This document shows positions 1-8,252 of a stretch of 64,000 bases of DNA, piece by piece. The DNA comes from Phenylobacterium sp. (GTDB lineage Bacteria; Pseudomonadota; Alphaproteobacteria; Caulobacterales; Caulobacteraceae). The DNA lies in contig NZ_JANXWD010000105.1 of NCBI RefSeq assembly GCF_025351295.1, forward strand, positions 62,001-126,000, given 5' to 3'. How positions within the stretch are numbered: the first letter of the stretch is position 1; every line of letters starts with the position of its first letter. The notes beneath the pieces are model-generated. The model ran no database searches and was not told where the DNA came from. It worked only from the letters and a program-made list of their open reading frames with translations. The translations under genes and the position numbers were made by a program.

Positions 1-57
1 CAGCCGCCACCAGATCCCGGCGCGCGAGGATGGTCAGCTCCGCCCTACCCTTCGGCC

Positions 58-1068
58 TTACTTCGGAAGAAGCAGCAGCCCCCGGTCCGAAGGTACCGAT
101 CTTATGGGTAGCATCAAGGACAGACGCGCGATGACCGCGTGCTGATCGTCAAGCACGATCACGCCGGTGATCGGCATCTTGCCGAGCGCCGGGTCCGAGA
201 TTTCGACCTGTTCGACGAATTGCCGGTTGAGGTCGGCGACCACATCGGCGAGCGGCTGGCCGCGGTAGACGAGGCGACCGGCCCGCCAGCTGAAGGCTTC
301 CTGCGGGTCGACGGCGCGCAGTTGCTCGACGCCCGCGCGATCGACGTCCAGCCGCTGGCCGGGGGTGAGCATGAACGTCCGACCCGACGAAGCGGCGGCG
401 ATGGGCCGCACCTGGACCTTGCCGCGGGCGACGGTGACCGTCAGCTCGCCCTGGCGATTGCGGACGTCGAACTGCGTGCCGACGACCCGCACGAGGCGAT
501 TCGACGCCTCGACCGTGAACGGCCGCCGTTCGTCATGCGCGACGTCGAAGATCGCCTCGCCGTCGCCCAGCACCGCCCGCCGTTCCGACCGGGCGAAGCT
601 GACCTTGAGATGGGTCTCGGCATTGAGGTCGACGATCGAGCCGTCCGCCAGGGTGACCCGCTGGCGCTGACCCTTGCCGGTGACATAGGTCCGGGTGGTG
701 GGCTGGACCAGGACCGACGGCAGCACCGCCAGCCCCAAGCCCGCGGCGACCGCGAAGCCGCCGGCGCCGAGCAGCCATCGCCGTGTCAAGAGGGGCCGCG
801 TCAGGGCCCGCATCGGGGGAGGCCGCCGAAGCGCCGTATGCCGCGCCTGCGTCGCCAGTTGCGCCAGGACGTCGTCCGCGCAGACCTCGAATTCATGCCA
901 GACCGCGACGGCCTGGCGATAGGCGGCCCGGTTGGCCGGGGCCTCCGCCAGCCAGGCCTCGAACTCGAGCCCGTCAGCCTCGGTGACCTCGTCGCGCTGC
1001 AGACGCGACAGCCAGGCGCTGGCTTCAGCCATCGCCCGATCCTCCTGCGCCACACTGCTAACGGTCAT
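58..1068 (-). CDS. FecR-family anti-sigma factor
   Basis: Probable inner-membrane regulator that controls the ECF sigma factor encoded just upstream. The 336-residue protein has a DUF4880-like N-terminal part (about residues 13-60, conserved Trp residues in ASAWLSRL and AVAVWHEF), one membrane helix near residues 99-118, and a periplasmic FecR domain from about 125 to 225 (VTLADGSIVDLNAET, then GEAIFDVAHD and RRPFTVEA). The C-terminal section (LADVVADLNRQF) resembles the short secretin/TonB-like tail of this family. It lies 96 bases downstream of the sigma gene in the same direction, the usual FecI-FecR order. By family knowledge it relays a signal from a TonB-dependent transducer; such a receptor may lie beyond the left edge. 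Only 57 bases remain there and no gene can be called in them. Confidence 0.93.
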   Translation of the reverse strand: MTVSSVAQEDRAMAEASAWLSRLQRDEVTEADGLEFEAWLAEAPANRAAYRQAVAVWHEFEVCADDVLAQLATQARHTALRRPPPMRALTRPLLTRRWLLGAGGFAVAAGLGLAVLPSVLVQPTTRTYVTGKGQRQRVTLADGSIVDLNAETHLKVSFARSERRAVLGDGEAIFDVAHDERRPFTVEASNRLVRVVGTQFDVRNRQGELTVTVARGKVQVRPIAAASSGRTFMLTPGQRLDVDRAGVEQLRAVDPQEAFSWRAGRLVYRGQPLADVVADLNRQFVEQVEISDPALGKMPITGVIVLDDQHAVIARLSLMLPIRSVPSDRGLLLLPK

Positions 1069-1164
1069 AGGCTCGCCTGCCCGATCTGCGCCAAGCGCGC
1101 TGGACAGCGGTGAGACGTCGCCGCCCCGCCCTGCCCCTAGGTCCCGCGCGAAATTCGCCGCCGC

Positions 1165-1719
1165 TCATGAGCGCAGCCGCTGCGACAGGTTCCTGATCGC
1201 CGCCTGGATGTGCTGTTCGATCATCTTCACCGAGACGCCCATGGCCTCGGCGGTCTGGGCCTGGCTCAGGCCTTCCAGCTTGTGCAGCCGAAACGCCCGG
1301 CCCATCTGCGGCGGCAGGGCGGCGACCGCCTCGGCCAGCTGGCGCAGACGTTGCTTGCCGATCACCACCTCGTCGGCGGCCGGCTCGTCGACGACGTCCT
1401 CACCCCCCACGGCGGTTCGGGTTTCCTGGCGCCACTCGGCGCCCCGCCGCGCGCCGCGCTGGGCGCTGCGCACGTGGTCGATCAGGAGGTTTGCCGCCAT
1501 GCGGTAGAGCATGGCCGCCGGCGACTGCACATCCACCTCGACCGCGGCCGCCTTCAGATAGAGGTCCTGGACCAGGTCTTCGGCGGCCGCCATCGACCGC
1601 GTCCGGGCGGCCAGGAACAGCAGCAGGTTCTCGCGCTTCACCAGAAAGACGCGGACCAGCGGGCTCTCTTCCGCAGCCTCCTCGGGCGGCCCGGCAGGCG
1701 CCACGGCATTTCCCCCCAT
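1165..1719 (-). CDS. ECF RNA polymerase sigma factor (FecI-like)
   Basis: Extracytoplasmic-function sigma-70 factor of 184 residues. Region 2 is visible in LLLFLAARTRSMAAAEDLVQDLYL, cited here only as its ends LLLFLAAR and AEDLVQDLYL, followed by AANLLIDHVRS. Region 4 is a helix-turn-helix with LPPQMGRAFRLHKLEGLS and AEAMGVSVKMIEQHI, typical of FecI-type factors. The frame stays open upstream with another ATG at 1815; the ATG at 1719 was chosen because homologous factors begin shortly before region 2, but neither start has a strong ribosome binding site. It precedes the FecR gene and follows a hybrid kinase gene that ends 119 bases upstream. Target promoters cannot be deduced from the window. 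Confidence 0.9.
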   Translation of the reverse strand: MGGNAVAPAGPPEEAAEESPLVRVFLVKRENLLLFLAARTRSMAAAEDLVQDLYLKAAAVEVDVQSPAAMLYRMAANLLIDHVRSAQRGARRGAEWRQETRTAVGGEDVVDEPAADEVVIGKQRLRQLAEAVAALPPQMGRAFRLHKLEGLSQAQTAEAMGVSVKMIEQHIQAAIRNLSQRLRS

Positions 1720-1838
1720 ACTCACGGCGCTGGACGCGCGCTCGCGGACGCACCGCTTGACCGGCGACGATAAGGAATTCACCGCAGGTTGTCGCCGCAG
1801 GATGTGGACGCTCATGACAAAAGCCGGCGCGCCCGGAG

Positions 1839-3959
1839 CTAGGCGCCGGTGCGGCCGAGCACCGCCGGCGCGGGCGCGCCGCCCACCATCGGGACCGGCC
1901 GCCCCCCGTCCTGGTCGGCGAGCAGGGCCTCGAGGGCGTCGAACAGCTTGCGGATCTCGATCGGCTTGGTGACCACGGCGTCCATCCCGCCGGCCAGGTA
2001 CTCGGCGACCTGGTGCGCCATGGCGTTGGCCGTCAGCCCCAGGATCGGCGTGCGCGGCCGGCCGGCCGCCGCCTCCAGCTCGCGGATCGTGCGCGTCGCC
2101 GTGGGCCCGTCCATCACCGGCATCTGGACATCCATCAGGACGACATCCCACGCCTCCGCCCGCCAGGCCTCGACCGCCTCGGCGCCGTTCCCGACGATGC
2201 ACGGATCCAGGCCGGCCTGTTCCAGCAGGCTCTTCAGCACGAGCCGGTTGATCGGATTGTCCTCGGCGATGAGCAGTCGGAGCTTGCCCAGCTCGCGACG
2301 CTCCGGGGGGCCCGGGTCCATAGGGCTCGCCGGGATCGTCCGCGCCTCACCGACCCGGCGCAGGGGAAGCAGGACGGTGAAGGTCGATCCCCGGCCCTCG
2401 TCGCTGGCCGCCTCGATCGAGCCGCCCATCAGGCTGGCCAGCTCGCGGCAGATGGCCAGTCCAAGGCCGGTGCCGCCATAGCGCCGGGTGGTCGAGGAAT
2501 CGGCCTGGGTAAAGCGGTGGAACAGCATGGTCAGGCCGTCGCGGGACATGCCGACGCCGGTGTCGCTGACCACGATCTTGAGCTGCCCGTCCAGCGGCTG
2601 GGCCGCGACGCGGATCTCGCCGGCCTCCGTGAACTTGAGCGCATTGGAGATCAGGTTGCTGAGAATCTGGCGCAGGCGCGCCGGATCGCCGCGATAGACG
2701 CCGGCCGCCCGGTCCGCGTCGAGCACGAACGACAGGCCCTTTTCCTGGACCAGGCTGGCGAAGCTGGCATGCACCCCGGCGGCCACCTCGCCCAGGTCGA
2801 AGTCGATCTCCTCCAGCTCGATCCGGCCGGCCTCGATCTTCGAGATGTCGAGGATGTCGTTGAGGACGCCCATCAGCGCCTCCCCCGACCGGCGCACCAC
2901 ATCCAGGCGCTCGCGCTGGACGGGGGCCAGATGGTCGGCGGCCATCACCTGCGCCATGCCCAGCACCCCATTCAACGGCGTACGGATCTCGTGGCTCATG
3001 GTGGCCAGGAACACGCTCTTGGCGCGGTTGGCGGCCTCGGCGTCGATCTTGGCCTGCAGGTGCGCGCGCTCGGTCAGCTTGCGGTCGGTGATGTTCTGGA
3101 CGGCGCTCACCAGCCGGGCCGGGCGGCCGTCGTCGCCGGTGAACAGCTTCGCCGCGCCCATCGCCCAGACCTCCGCGCCATCGGGGCGGTCGATCCGATA
3201 CTCCGGGCGATAGCGGCCGCCGGTCTCGATATGCGCGCTCCAGGCCGCGGCCACCGCGGGCCGGTCACGCGGATCCACGGTGACGAACAGGTCCTTGCGA
3301 AGGCTCTCGTAGGTTTGCGGCCGGTGGAAGAGGCTGTCCTCCGCCCCGGCCTTGATCAGTTCGCGGCGCTCGTAGTCCAGCTCCCAGACATGGACGTCGG
3401 CCAGCGACAGGGCCAGCTCGAGCCGCTCCTCGGAGCGCGCGCTGCGTTGCAGGGCCGCGTCTCTTTCCTCGATCGAGCGTGAGAGCGCGCGGGCGACCTG
3501 GGCGCGGTCCCACTCGTCCGCCGCGAAGTCGGCCAGGTCCTCCAGGCGCGCCGCCTTGCCGGCGTCATAGGCCTGGGGGACCAGCCCGGAGACGCTCAGG
3601 ACCCCCGGCGTCGCGCCGTCCTTCAGGCGGATGGGGATGGCCGCGTTGAAGCGCAGAAACGGCGGCCCGGTCACCAGCGGATGATCGCGGACCCGCGGGT
3701 CCATTAGGCCGTCCTCGACCCAGAACAACTCACCGCCCGCCAGGACGGCTTCCGCCACCGGATCCTTGACCGGGAACTCGCCCGCGTAGCGGCTGCGCCA
3801 GACCTGGCCTTCGTGGACCAGGATGATGCTGGCGTCAGCGGCTTCGAACAGGCTGCGGGCGCAGCGCGTGGCGCGGTTGAACACCGCGAGCGAGAGATCG
3901 AGCCCAAACGGCGACGGGTCGGGTATCGGACGGTCCTGGCGTCCAAGGGATTCGGTCAT
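1839..3959 (-). CDS. Hybrid sensor histidine kinase, GAF-PAS-HisKA-HATPase-REC
   Basis: Cytosolic-looking hybrid kinase of 706 residues without clear membrane segments. An N-terminal GAF-like domain spans about residues 20-155, a PAS/PAC domain about 175-295 (ending VQNITDRK), the HisKA dimerisation domain carries phospho-acceptor His323 in SHEIRTPLNG, the ATPase domain has the N box NLISNALKF and G boxes SDTGVGM and GGTGLGLAI, and a receiver domain at about 558-680 has phospho-acceptor Asp610 in VVLMDVQMP. No Hpt domain is present, so phosphate would go to an unlinked Hpt protein. The start MTESLGRQ at 3959 is preferred over an upstream frame opening at 4061 whose residues look non-coding. 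It is one of three kinases with closely similar catalytic and receiver parts in the window. Confidence 0.93.
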   Translation of the reverse strand: MTESLGRQDRPIPDPSPFGLDLSLAVFNRATRCARSLFEAADASIILVHEGQVWRSRYAGEFPVKDPVAEAVLAGGELFWVEDGLMDPRVRDHPLVTGPPFLRFNAAIPIRLKDGATPGVLSVSGLVPQAYDAGKAARLEDLADFAADEWDRAQVARALSRSIEERDAALQRSARSEERLELALSLADVHVWELDYERRELIKAGAEDSLFHRPQTYESLRKDLFVTVDPRDRPAVAAAWSAHIETGGRYRPEYRIDRPDGAEVWAMGAAKLFTGDDGRPARLVSAVQNITDRKLTERAHLQAKIDAEAANRAKSVFLATMSHEIRTPLNGVLGMAQVMAADHLAPVQRERLDVVRRSGEALMGVLNDILDISKIEAGRIELEEIDFDLGEVAAGVHASFASLVQEKGLSFVLDADRAAGVYRGDPARLRQILSNLISNALKFTEAGEIRVAAQPLDGQLKIVVSDTGVGMSRDGLTMLFHRFTQADSSTTRRYGGTGLGLAICRELASLMGGSIEAASDEGRGSTFTVLLPLRRVGEARTIPASPMDPGPPERRELGKLRLLIAEDNPINRLVLKSLLEQAGLDPCIVGNGAEAVEAWRAEAWDVVLMDVQMPVMDGPTATRTIRELEAAAGRPRTPILGLTANAMAHQVAEYLAGGMDAVVTKPIEIRKLFDALEALLADQDGGRPVPMVGGAPAPAVLGRTGA

Positions 3960-4097
3960 GCATCGAGCCTGGGCTTGTCGGCGGAGAGCCTGAACGTACG
4001 ATCCCACGCAATACTTAAGGTTTGGTCTTTCCGCCCGTTCATGGCCCGGGCAAACGCGCACCCGAAGGGCACGCGCGGACCGGCCGTCGCGGACCGC

Positions 4098-4892
4098 CTA
4101 CCGCCCCTGGAACACCGGCTTGCGCTTCTCGAGGAAGGCTCGCCGGGCCTCCTGGCCGTCCTCGCTGCCGAATGCCTTGCGAATGTTGGAGACCTCGTAG
4201 CGAAGCTGCTGCTCCATGTCGGTGGTCTCGTAGGACCGGGCCATGCCGCGCTTCAGCAGCCGCAGCGTGATCGGCGACCAGGCGCAGAGCTCCTGGCAGT
4301 AGGCCGCCAGCCGCTCGGCGAACCCGGCGTCGTCCACCGCCTCGCCGGCCATGCCCCACGCCAGGGCCTCGGCGCCGGTGATCGTACGGTTTTCCATCAT
4401 GAAGCGCATGGCCCGCTCATAGCCCATGACCTGCGGCAGCGTGATGGTCAGCCCCGCGTCCGGCGAGCCGCCGATCCGCGTATAGCCGGCCATCAGCCGG
4501 GCGCTGTGGGCGATCAACCGGACGTCGCAGGCCATCGCCAGGCCCAGGCCCGCGCCGACCGCGACTCCGTTGATCCCGCCGACCACCGGCTTGTCGCAGC
4601 GCTTTCGGATGGCCAGCAGGAACTGGCCCACCCAGCCGATATCGTCCAGCTGCGCGGTCTGTGGCGAGTAGGGGGTATGGGTGTCCGAGCCGGACAGGTC
4701 CAGCCCCGCGCAGAAGGCGTCGCCACGACCGGTGATCGCCACGACCCAGACGTTGTCGTCCTGGGCGGCCGCGTCGACCGCCGCCACCACGCCCCAGGCC
4801 AGGGTCTGGCTGATGGCGTTCTTCTTCTCCGGACGGTCGAGCGTGATCGTGCGGACATGTCCGACGTCGGAGATCTTCACGGGCGCTGTCAT
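4098..4892 (-). CDS. Enoyl-CoA hydratase/isomerase family protein
   Basis: Crotonase-fold enzyme of 264 residues, presumed to hydrate or isomerise an acyl-CoA in the cytosol. Family features seen are VRTITLDRPEKKNAIS near the N-terminus, FCAGLDLSG forming the first oxyanion-hole segment, and VGGINGVAVGAGLGLAMACD, here read as its parts GGINGVAVGAG and GLALACD-like, forming the second. The position after GGSPDAG is the usual site of catalytic acid in this fold (SPDAG rather than the common PEAG/PEVG), so the exact reaction is uncertain. The ATG at 4892 has GGAGGA about 13 bases upstream. It stands alone, divergent from the cyclase gene at 5088, with a 195-base shared upstream region. Substrate unknown. 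Confidence 0.9.
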   Translation of the reverse strand: MTAPVKISDVGHVRTITLDRPEKKNAISQTLAWGVVAAVDAAAQDDNVWVVAITGRGDAFCAGLDLSGSDTHTPYSPQTAQLDDIGWVGQFLLAIRKRCDKPVVGGINGVAVGAGLGLAMACDVRLIAHSARLMAGYTRIGGSPDAGLTITLPQVMGYERAMRFMMENRTITGAEALAWGMAGEAVDDAGFAERLAAYCQELCAWSPITLRLLKRGMARSYETTDMEQQLRYEVSNIRKAFGSEDGQEARRAFLEKRKPVFQGR

Positions 4893-5087
4893 GGTCGGTC
4901 CTGGTTCCTCCGGTCGCGGCGGCGCGTTGGCCGCCCTTGGGGTCAGCATAGGAGATCGCCGCCGGTGCGAAAGCATCGTTCGGGCGCGGGCCGCGAGACA
5001 CGCCGGCGAGCCTGCGCAAGGTCAAGCTGCGCGTGACTTTCACGGTAAAATCGTCCGTTATCGGGTTCCCGGGGGGAGGGTAAGGCA

Positions 5088-8000
5088 GTGACCAGCTTGG
5101 AGGCCGCGTCGCCGAACGCCACGCCGGCTGCCGCGCGGTCCGCTGTCCGGAGATTCATTTTCGCCGCCGTCCTGCTGATGCTGCTGGGCCTGCTCTGCGC
5201 CCCGTTCTTCATCGACCCCGTCGAACACCACCCGCCGCAGGCCCGCGCCGGGGTTGTCAGCTATGCGGGCTGGGGGCCGCTCACCCGCCCGGTCGAACTG
5301 AAGGGCGAGTGGCGGATGGTGTGGCTCACCGCGCCCGCGCCGGGCGCCGTGCTGCCGATCCGCGTGCCGGGGGAATGGGAAGGGCCCCATCCGGGCGGAC
5401 CGACCCTGCCGATCGGTGGCGCGGCCCAGTACCACCTGCTGATGCGGGGCCTCCCGGCAGGTCAGTACACGCTCTATGTCCGGCAGTCCTTCAGCGCCTG
5501 CAGCGTGTTCGTGAACGGCCGCCTGATGTCGCAGCGCGGCCGCGTCGGGCTGACACCGGGCACCTCGCAGCCGCTCTATCGCTCGCAGCAGGTGACCTTC
5601 GACGCGGACGGGTCGGACGTCGACCTGCGGATCGACCTGTCGTCGTTCCATCATCACGACACCGGCATCCGCGACGTTCCCATCTTCGGCCTGTCGGCGG
5701 CGATGAACGACTGGATCACCCTGGACTGGCTGCAGAGCCTGATGCTGATCACCTCGCTGCTGTTGATCGCGTCCTACAGCGTGGTGGTCTTCCTGTTCCG
5801 GCCGCGCGAGCGGGCCTCGCTCTACTTCGGGGCGGCCTGCCTGCTGCTGCTGCCGTTCGCCGCCTTCGTGACCCACGACAACATGGTCAAGGTGGCCCTG
5901 CCCGCCCTGGGCTTCAACGCCATGCTCATGGGCCAGTACCTCGCGACCACGGCCGCCCTGAGCTGCGTGATCGCCTATGTGCGGGAGCTCTATCCACGCG
6001 AGACGCCGAGGTGGCCCTACTGGGTGCTCCAGGGGCTGAACGCCGCGCGGTTCATCCTCTACGCCGGAGTCGGCATGACCGGCGACACGGTGCTGTTGTC
6101 CACGCTGTCCGGGATGGCTTCGTCGTTCCGGACCCTCTCGTTCGTGCTCATGCTCGCGGTCATCGTCACCGCCTGCGTTCGCCGCCGAGACGGCGCGCTG
6201 CTCTTCCTGTTCGGCCTCGGCTCCTTCGTGCTGGCGCTCGTCTACACCGACACGGTCAACAACCTGCACCTCCCGGCGGTGCTCGGCGTGAACCTGGTGC
6301 CGGTCGGATCGCTGCTGATGCTGTTCTCGCAGTTGCTGATCCTGGCCGAGCGGTGGAGCACGGCGATCGACACCTCCGAGCAGACCAACATGGACCTGCG
6401 CCGGCTGCTGGACGTGAACATCTCGATCTCCAGCGAGATGCGGCTGGAGGCCCTGCTCAAGAAGATCGTCGCGGTCACTACGACCCTGATCCACGCCGAC
6501 CGCAGCTCGCTGTTCCTCTACGATGAGCGGACCGACGAACTGGCGTCCGTGGTCGCCGAGGGCGTGGCGGGCGGTGAGATCCGCTTCCCCGCGACGGCCG
6601 GCCTGGCGGGGTGGTGCCTGACCAATGGCGAGGCGGTGAACCTGCCCGATGCCTATGCCGACCCGCGGTTCAACCGCGATGTCGACGCGACCACCGGATA
6701 CCGGACCCGCAGCGTGCTCACCGTGCCCATCACCACCCGTGACGGCCGTCGGGTCGGCGTCATGCAGGCGCTCAACCATGAGGACATGACCAACTTCGGC
6801 GACAGCGACGTGGAGCGGATGAGCGCCTTCGCCGCCCAGGCGGCCATCGCCATCGAGAACGCCACCCTGTTCACCGAGGTGGCGGCGGAGCGGAACTACA
6901 ACGAGAGCATCCTGCGCTCGATGTCGAGCGGGGTGATCACCCTGAACCGTGAGGCCAAGGTCGCCAAGCTGAACGCCGCGGCCTGCGCGATCCTGGGGGT
7001 CTCGGCCGAGCAGGCGGGCGGCGCGGACGCCCACCTCCTGCTGAGCGGGCGCAATTCCTGGCTGATGGAGGAGATCGAGGCGGTCAGCGCCAGCGGCCGG
7101 CCCAAGACGCTGCTGGACGCCGACGTGATCACGCCGGGCGGCGACACGGTATCCGCCAACCTCTCGATCGTGCCCCTGGTGGGCGAGACCGAGCAGGCCG
7201 GGCTGCTGATCATCGTCGACGACATCAGCGAGGGGAAGCGCCTGCAGGGCGCCATGCGCCGGTTCATGACCCAGAACGTGGTCGACCAGATCATGGGCCG
7301 CGAGGACGAGCTGCTGTTCGGGGCCGCCTGCCAGGCCAGCGTGCTGTTCGCCGACATCCGCGGCTTCACCAGCCTGGCGGAGCACCTGGGCCCGCGCGAC
7401 ACGGTCGACATGCTGAACGAGATCTTCACCGACCTGTTCGAGGCGGTGGCCGCCTGCGACGGCATGCTCGACAAGTTCATCGGCGACGCGATCATGGCGG
7501 TCTACGGCGCGCCGCTGAGCTCGGGCCGCGACGCACTCAACGCCGTCGACAGCGCGGTGACCATGGTCGCCATGGTGGTCGCCATCAACGCGCGGCGGCG
7601 GGGCCGCGGCCTGCCCGACGTCGGCCTGGGCCTGGGCATCGCCAGCGGCGAGGTGGTGGCCGGCACCATCGGCTCGCCCAAGCGGATGGACTACACGGTG
7701 ATCGGCGACAGCGTGAACCTGGCCTCCCGGCTCGAGGCGATCACCAAGGTCTACAAGGTCGGCATCGTGATCTGCGAGGACACCGCCGCGGCGGTCGGGA
7801 CGGCGCACCCGATGCGCGAACTGGACACCATCCGGGTCCGCGGCCGCCAGCGGCCGGAGCGGATCTTCCAGGTGCTGACCGACAGTGTCCCGATCGCCGC
7901 CGCGGCGCTGGACGCCTATGCCCGGGGACGCGAGGCCCTGGCCGAGCGGCGCTGGGCGGACGCCATCGCGGCCTTCGAGGCGGCGCTGGCCGCCGCGCCC

Positions 8001-8132
8001 GCCGACCATCCCTGCGCCCTGATGCTGGACCGCGCACGCATCCTGGCCCGCCGCCCGCCGGCGGCCAACTGGGATGGGGTCTGGGACGGGCTCGAACCCA
8101 TGGGGGCCGTGGACGAAGCGGCCTCGGTCTGA
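5088..8132 (+). CDS. Membrane-bound class III adenylate/guanylate cyclase with 7TM-like sensor, GAF and PAS
   Basis: Predicted receptor-type nucleotide cyclase of 1014 residues. A membrane helix at about 22-42 leads to a periplasmic region (to about 205) shaped like 7TMR-DISM extracellular sensor domains, then several membrane helices (about 212-425). Cytosolic parts are GAF (about 455-595), PAS (about 605-715) and a class III cyclase domain (about 735-930). Metal-binding Asp756 (FADIRGF) and Asp800 (DKFIGD) and the transition-state residues Asn877 and Arg881 (GDSVNLASR) are all present, so it should be active; Lys796 favours ATP but specificity is not proved. A helical TPR-like tail ends in WDGVW. 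Translation starts at GTG 5088 behind a strong purine tract at 5071-5080. A sister cyclase follows. Confidence 0.94.
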   Translation: MTSLEAASPNATPAAARSAVRRFIFAAVLLMLLGLLCAPFFIDPVEHHPPQARAGVVSYAGWGPLTRPVELKGEWRMVWLTAPAPGAVLPIRVPGEWEGPHPGGPTLPIGGAAQYHLLMRGLPAGQYTLYVRQSFSACSVFVNGRLMSQRGRVGLTPGTSQPLYRSQQVTFDADGSDVDLRIDLSSFHHHDTGIRDVPIFGLSAAMNDWITLDWLQSLMLITSLLLIASYSVVVFLFRPRERASLYFGAACLLLLPFAAFVTHDNMVKVALPALGFNAMLMGQYLATTAALSCVIAYVRELYPRETPRWPYWVLQGLNAARFILYAGVGMTGDTVLLSTLSGMASSFRTLSFVLMLAVIVTACVRRRDGALLFLFGLGSFVLALVYTDTVNNLHLPAVLGVNLVPVGSLLMLFSQLLILAERWSTAIDTSEQTNMDLRRLLDVNISISSEMRLEALLKKIVAVTTTLIHADRSSLFLYDERTDELASVVAEGVAGGEIRFPATAGLAGWCLTNGEAVNLPDAYADPRFNRDVDATTGYRTRSVLTVPITTRDGRRVGVMQALNHEDMTNFGDSDVERMSAFAAQAAIAIENATLFTEVAAERNYNESILRSMSSGVITLNREAKVAKLNAAACAILGVSAEQAGGADAHLLLSGRNSWLMEEIEAVSASGRPKTLLDADVITPGGDTVSANLSIVPLVGETEQAGLLIIVDDISEGKRLQGAMRRFMTQNVVDQIMGREDELLFGAACQASVLFADIRGFTSLAEHLGPRDTVDMLNEIFTDLFEAVAACDGMLDKFIGDAIMAVYGAPLSSGRDALNAVDSAVTMVAMVVAINARRRGRGLPDVGLGLGIASGEVVAGTIGSPKRMDYTVIGDSVNLASRLEAITKVYKVGIVICEDTAAAVGTAHPMRELDTIRVRGRQRPERIFQVLTDSVPIAAAALDAYARGREALAERRWADAIAAFEAALAAAPADHPCALMLDRARILARRPPAANWDGVWDGLEPMGAVDEAASV

Positions 8133-8252
8133 ATCCTTCTTTGCGCCCGTTTGCCGAACGGCGGCGCGCCATCTGGCCGCCTCTGCGATCGGGGGCTAGA
8201 GTGTTGCGACGCAAGGGGGCTAGAGGCGGGTGATGACAGAGCGCGCGGCCGC

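Noticed and set aside
1..57. Start of a further minus-strand gene at the left edge
   Set aside because: Only a possible GTG near the edge is visible; too short to support a call, although a TonB-dependent receptor would be expected after FecR.
1720..1815. Longer sigma factor starting at ATG 1815
   Set aside because: The additional residues resemble no sigma region and the stretch is more likely promoter and leader, though it cannot be excluded.
5058..8009. Very long minus-strand open frame opposite the first cyclase
   Set aside because: It is the antisense shadow of a GC-rich gene with intact catalytic motifs; its translation is His, Arg and Gln rich with no recognisable domain.
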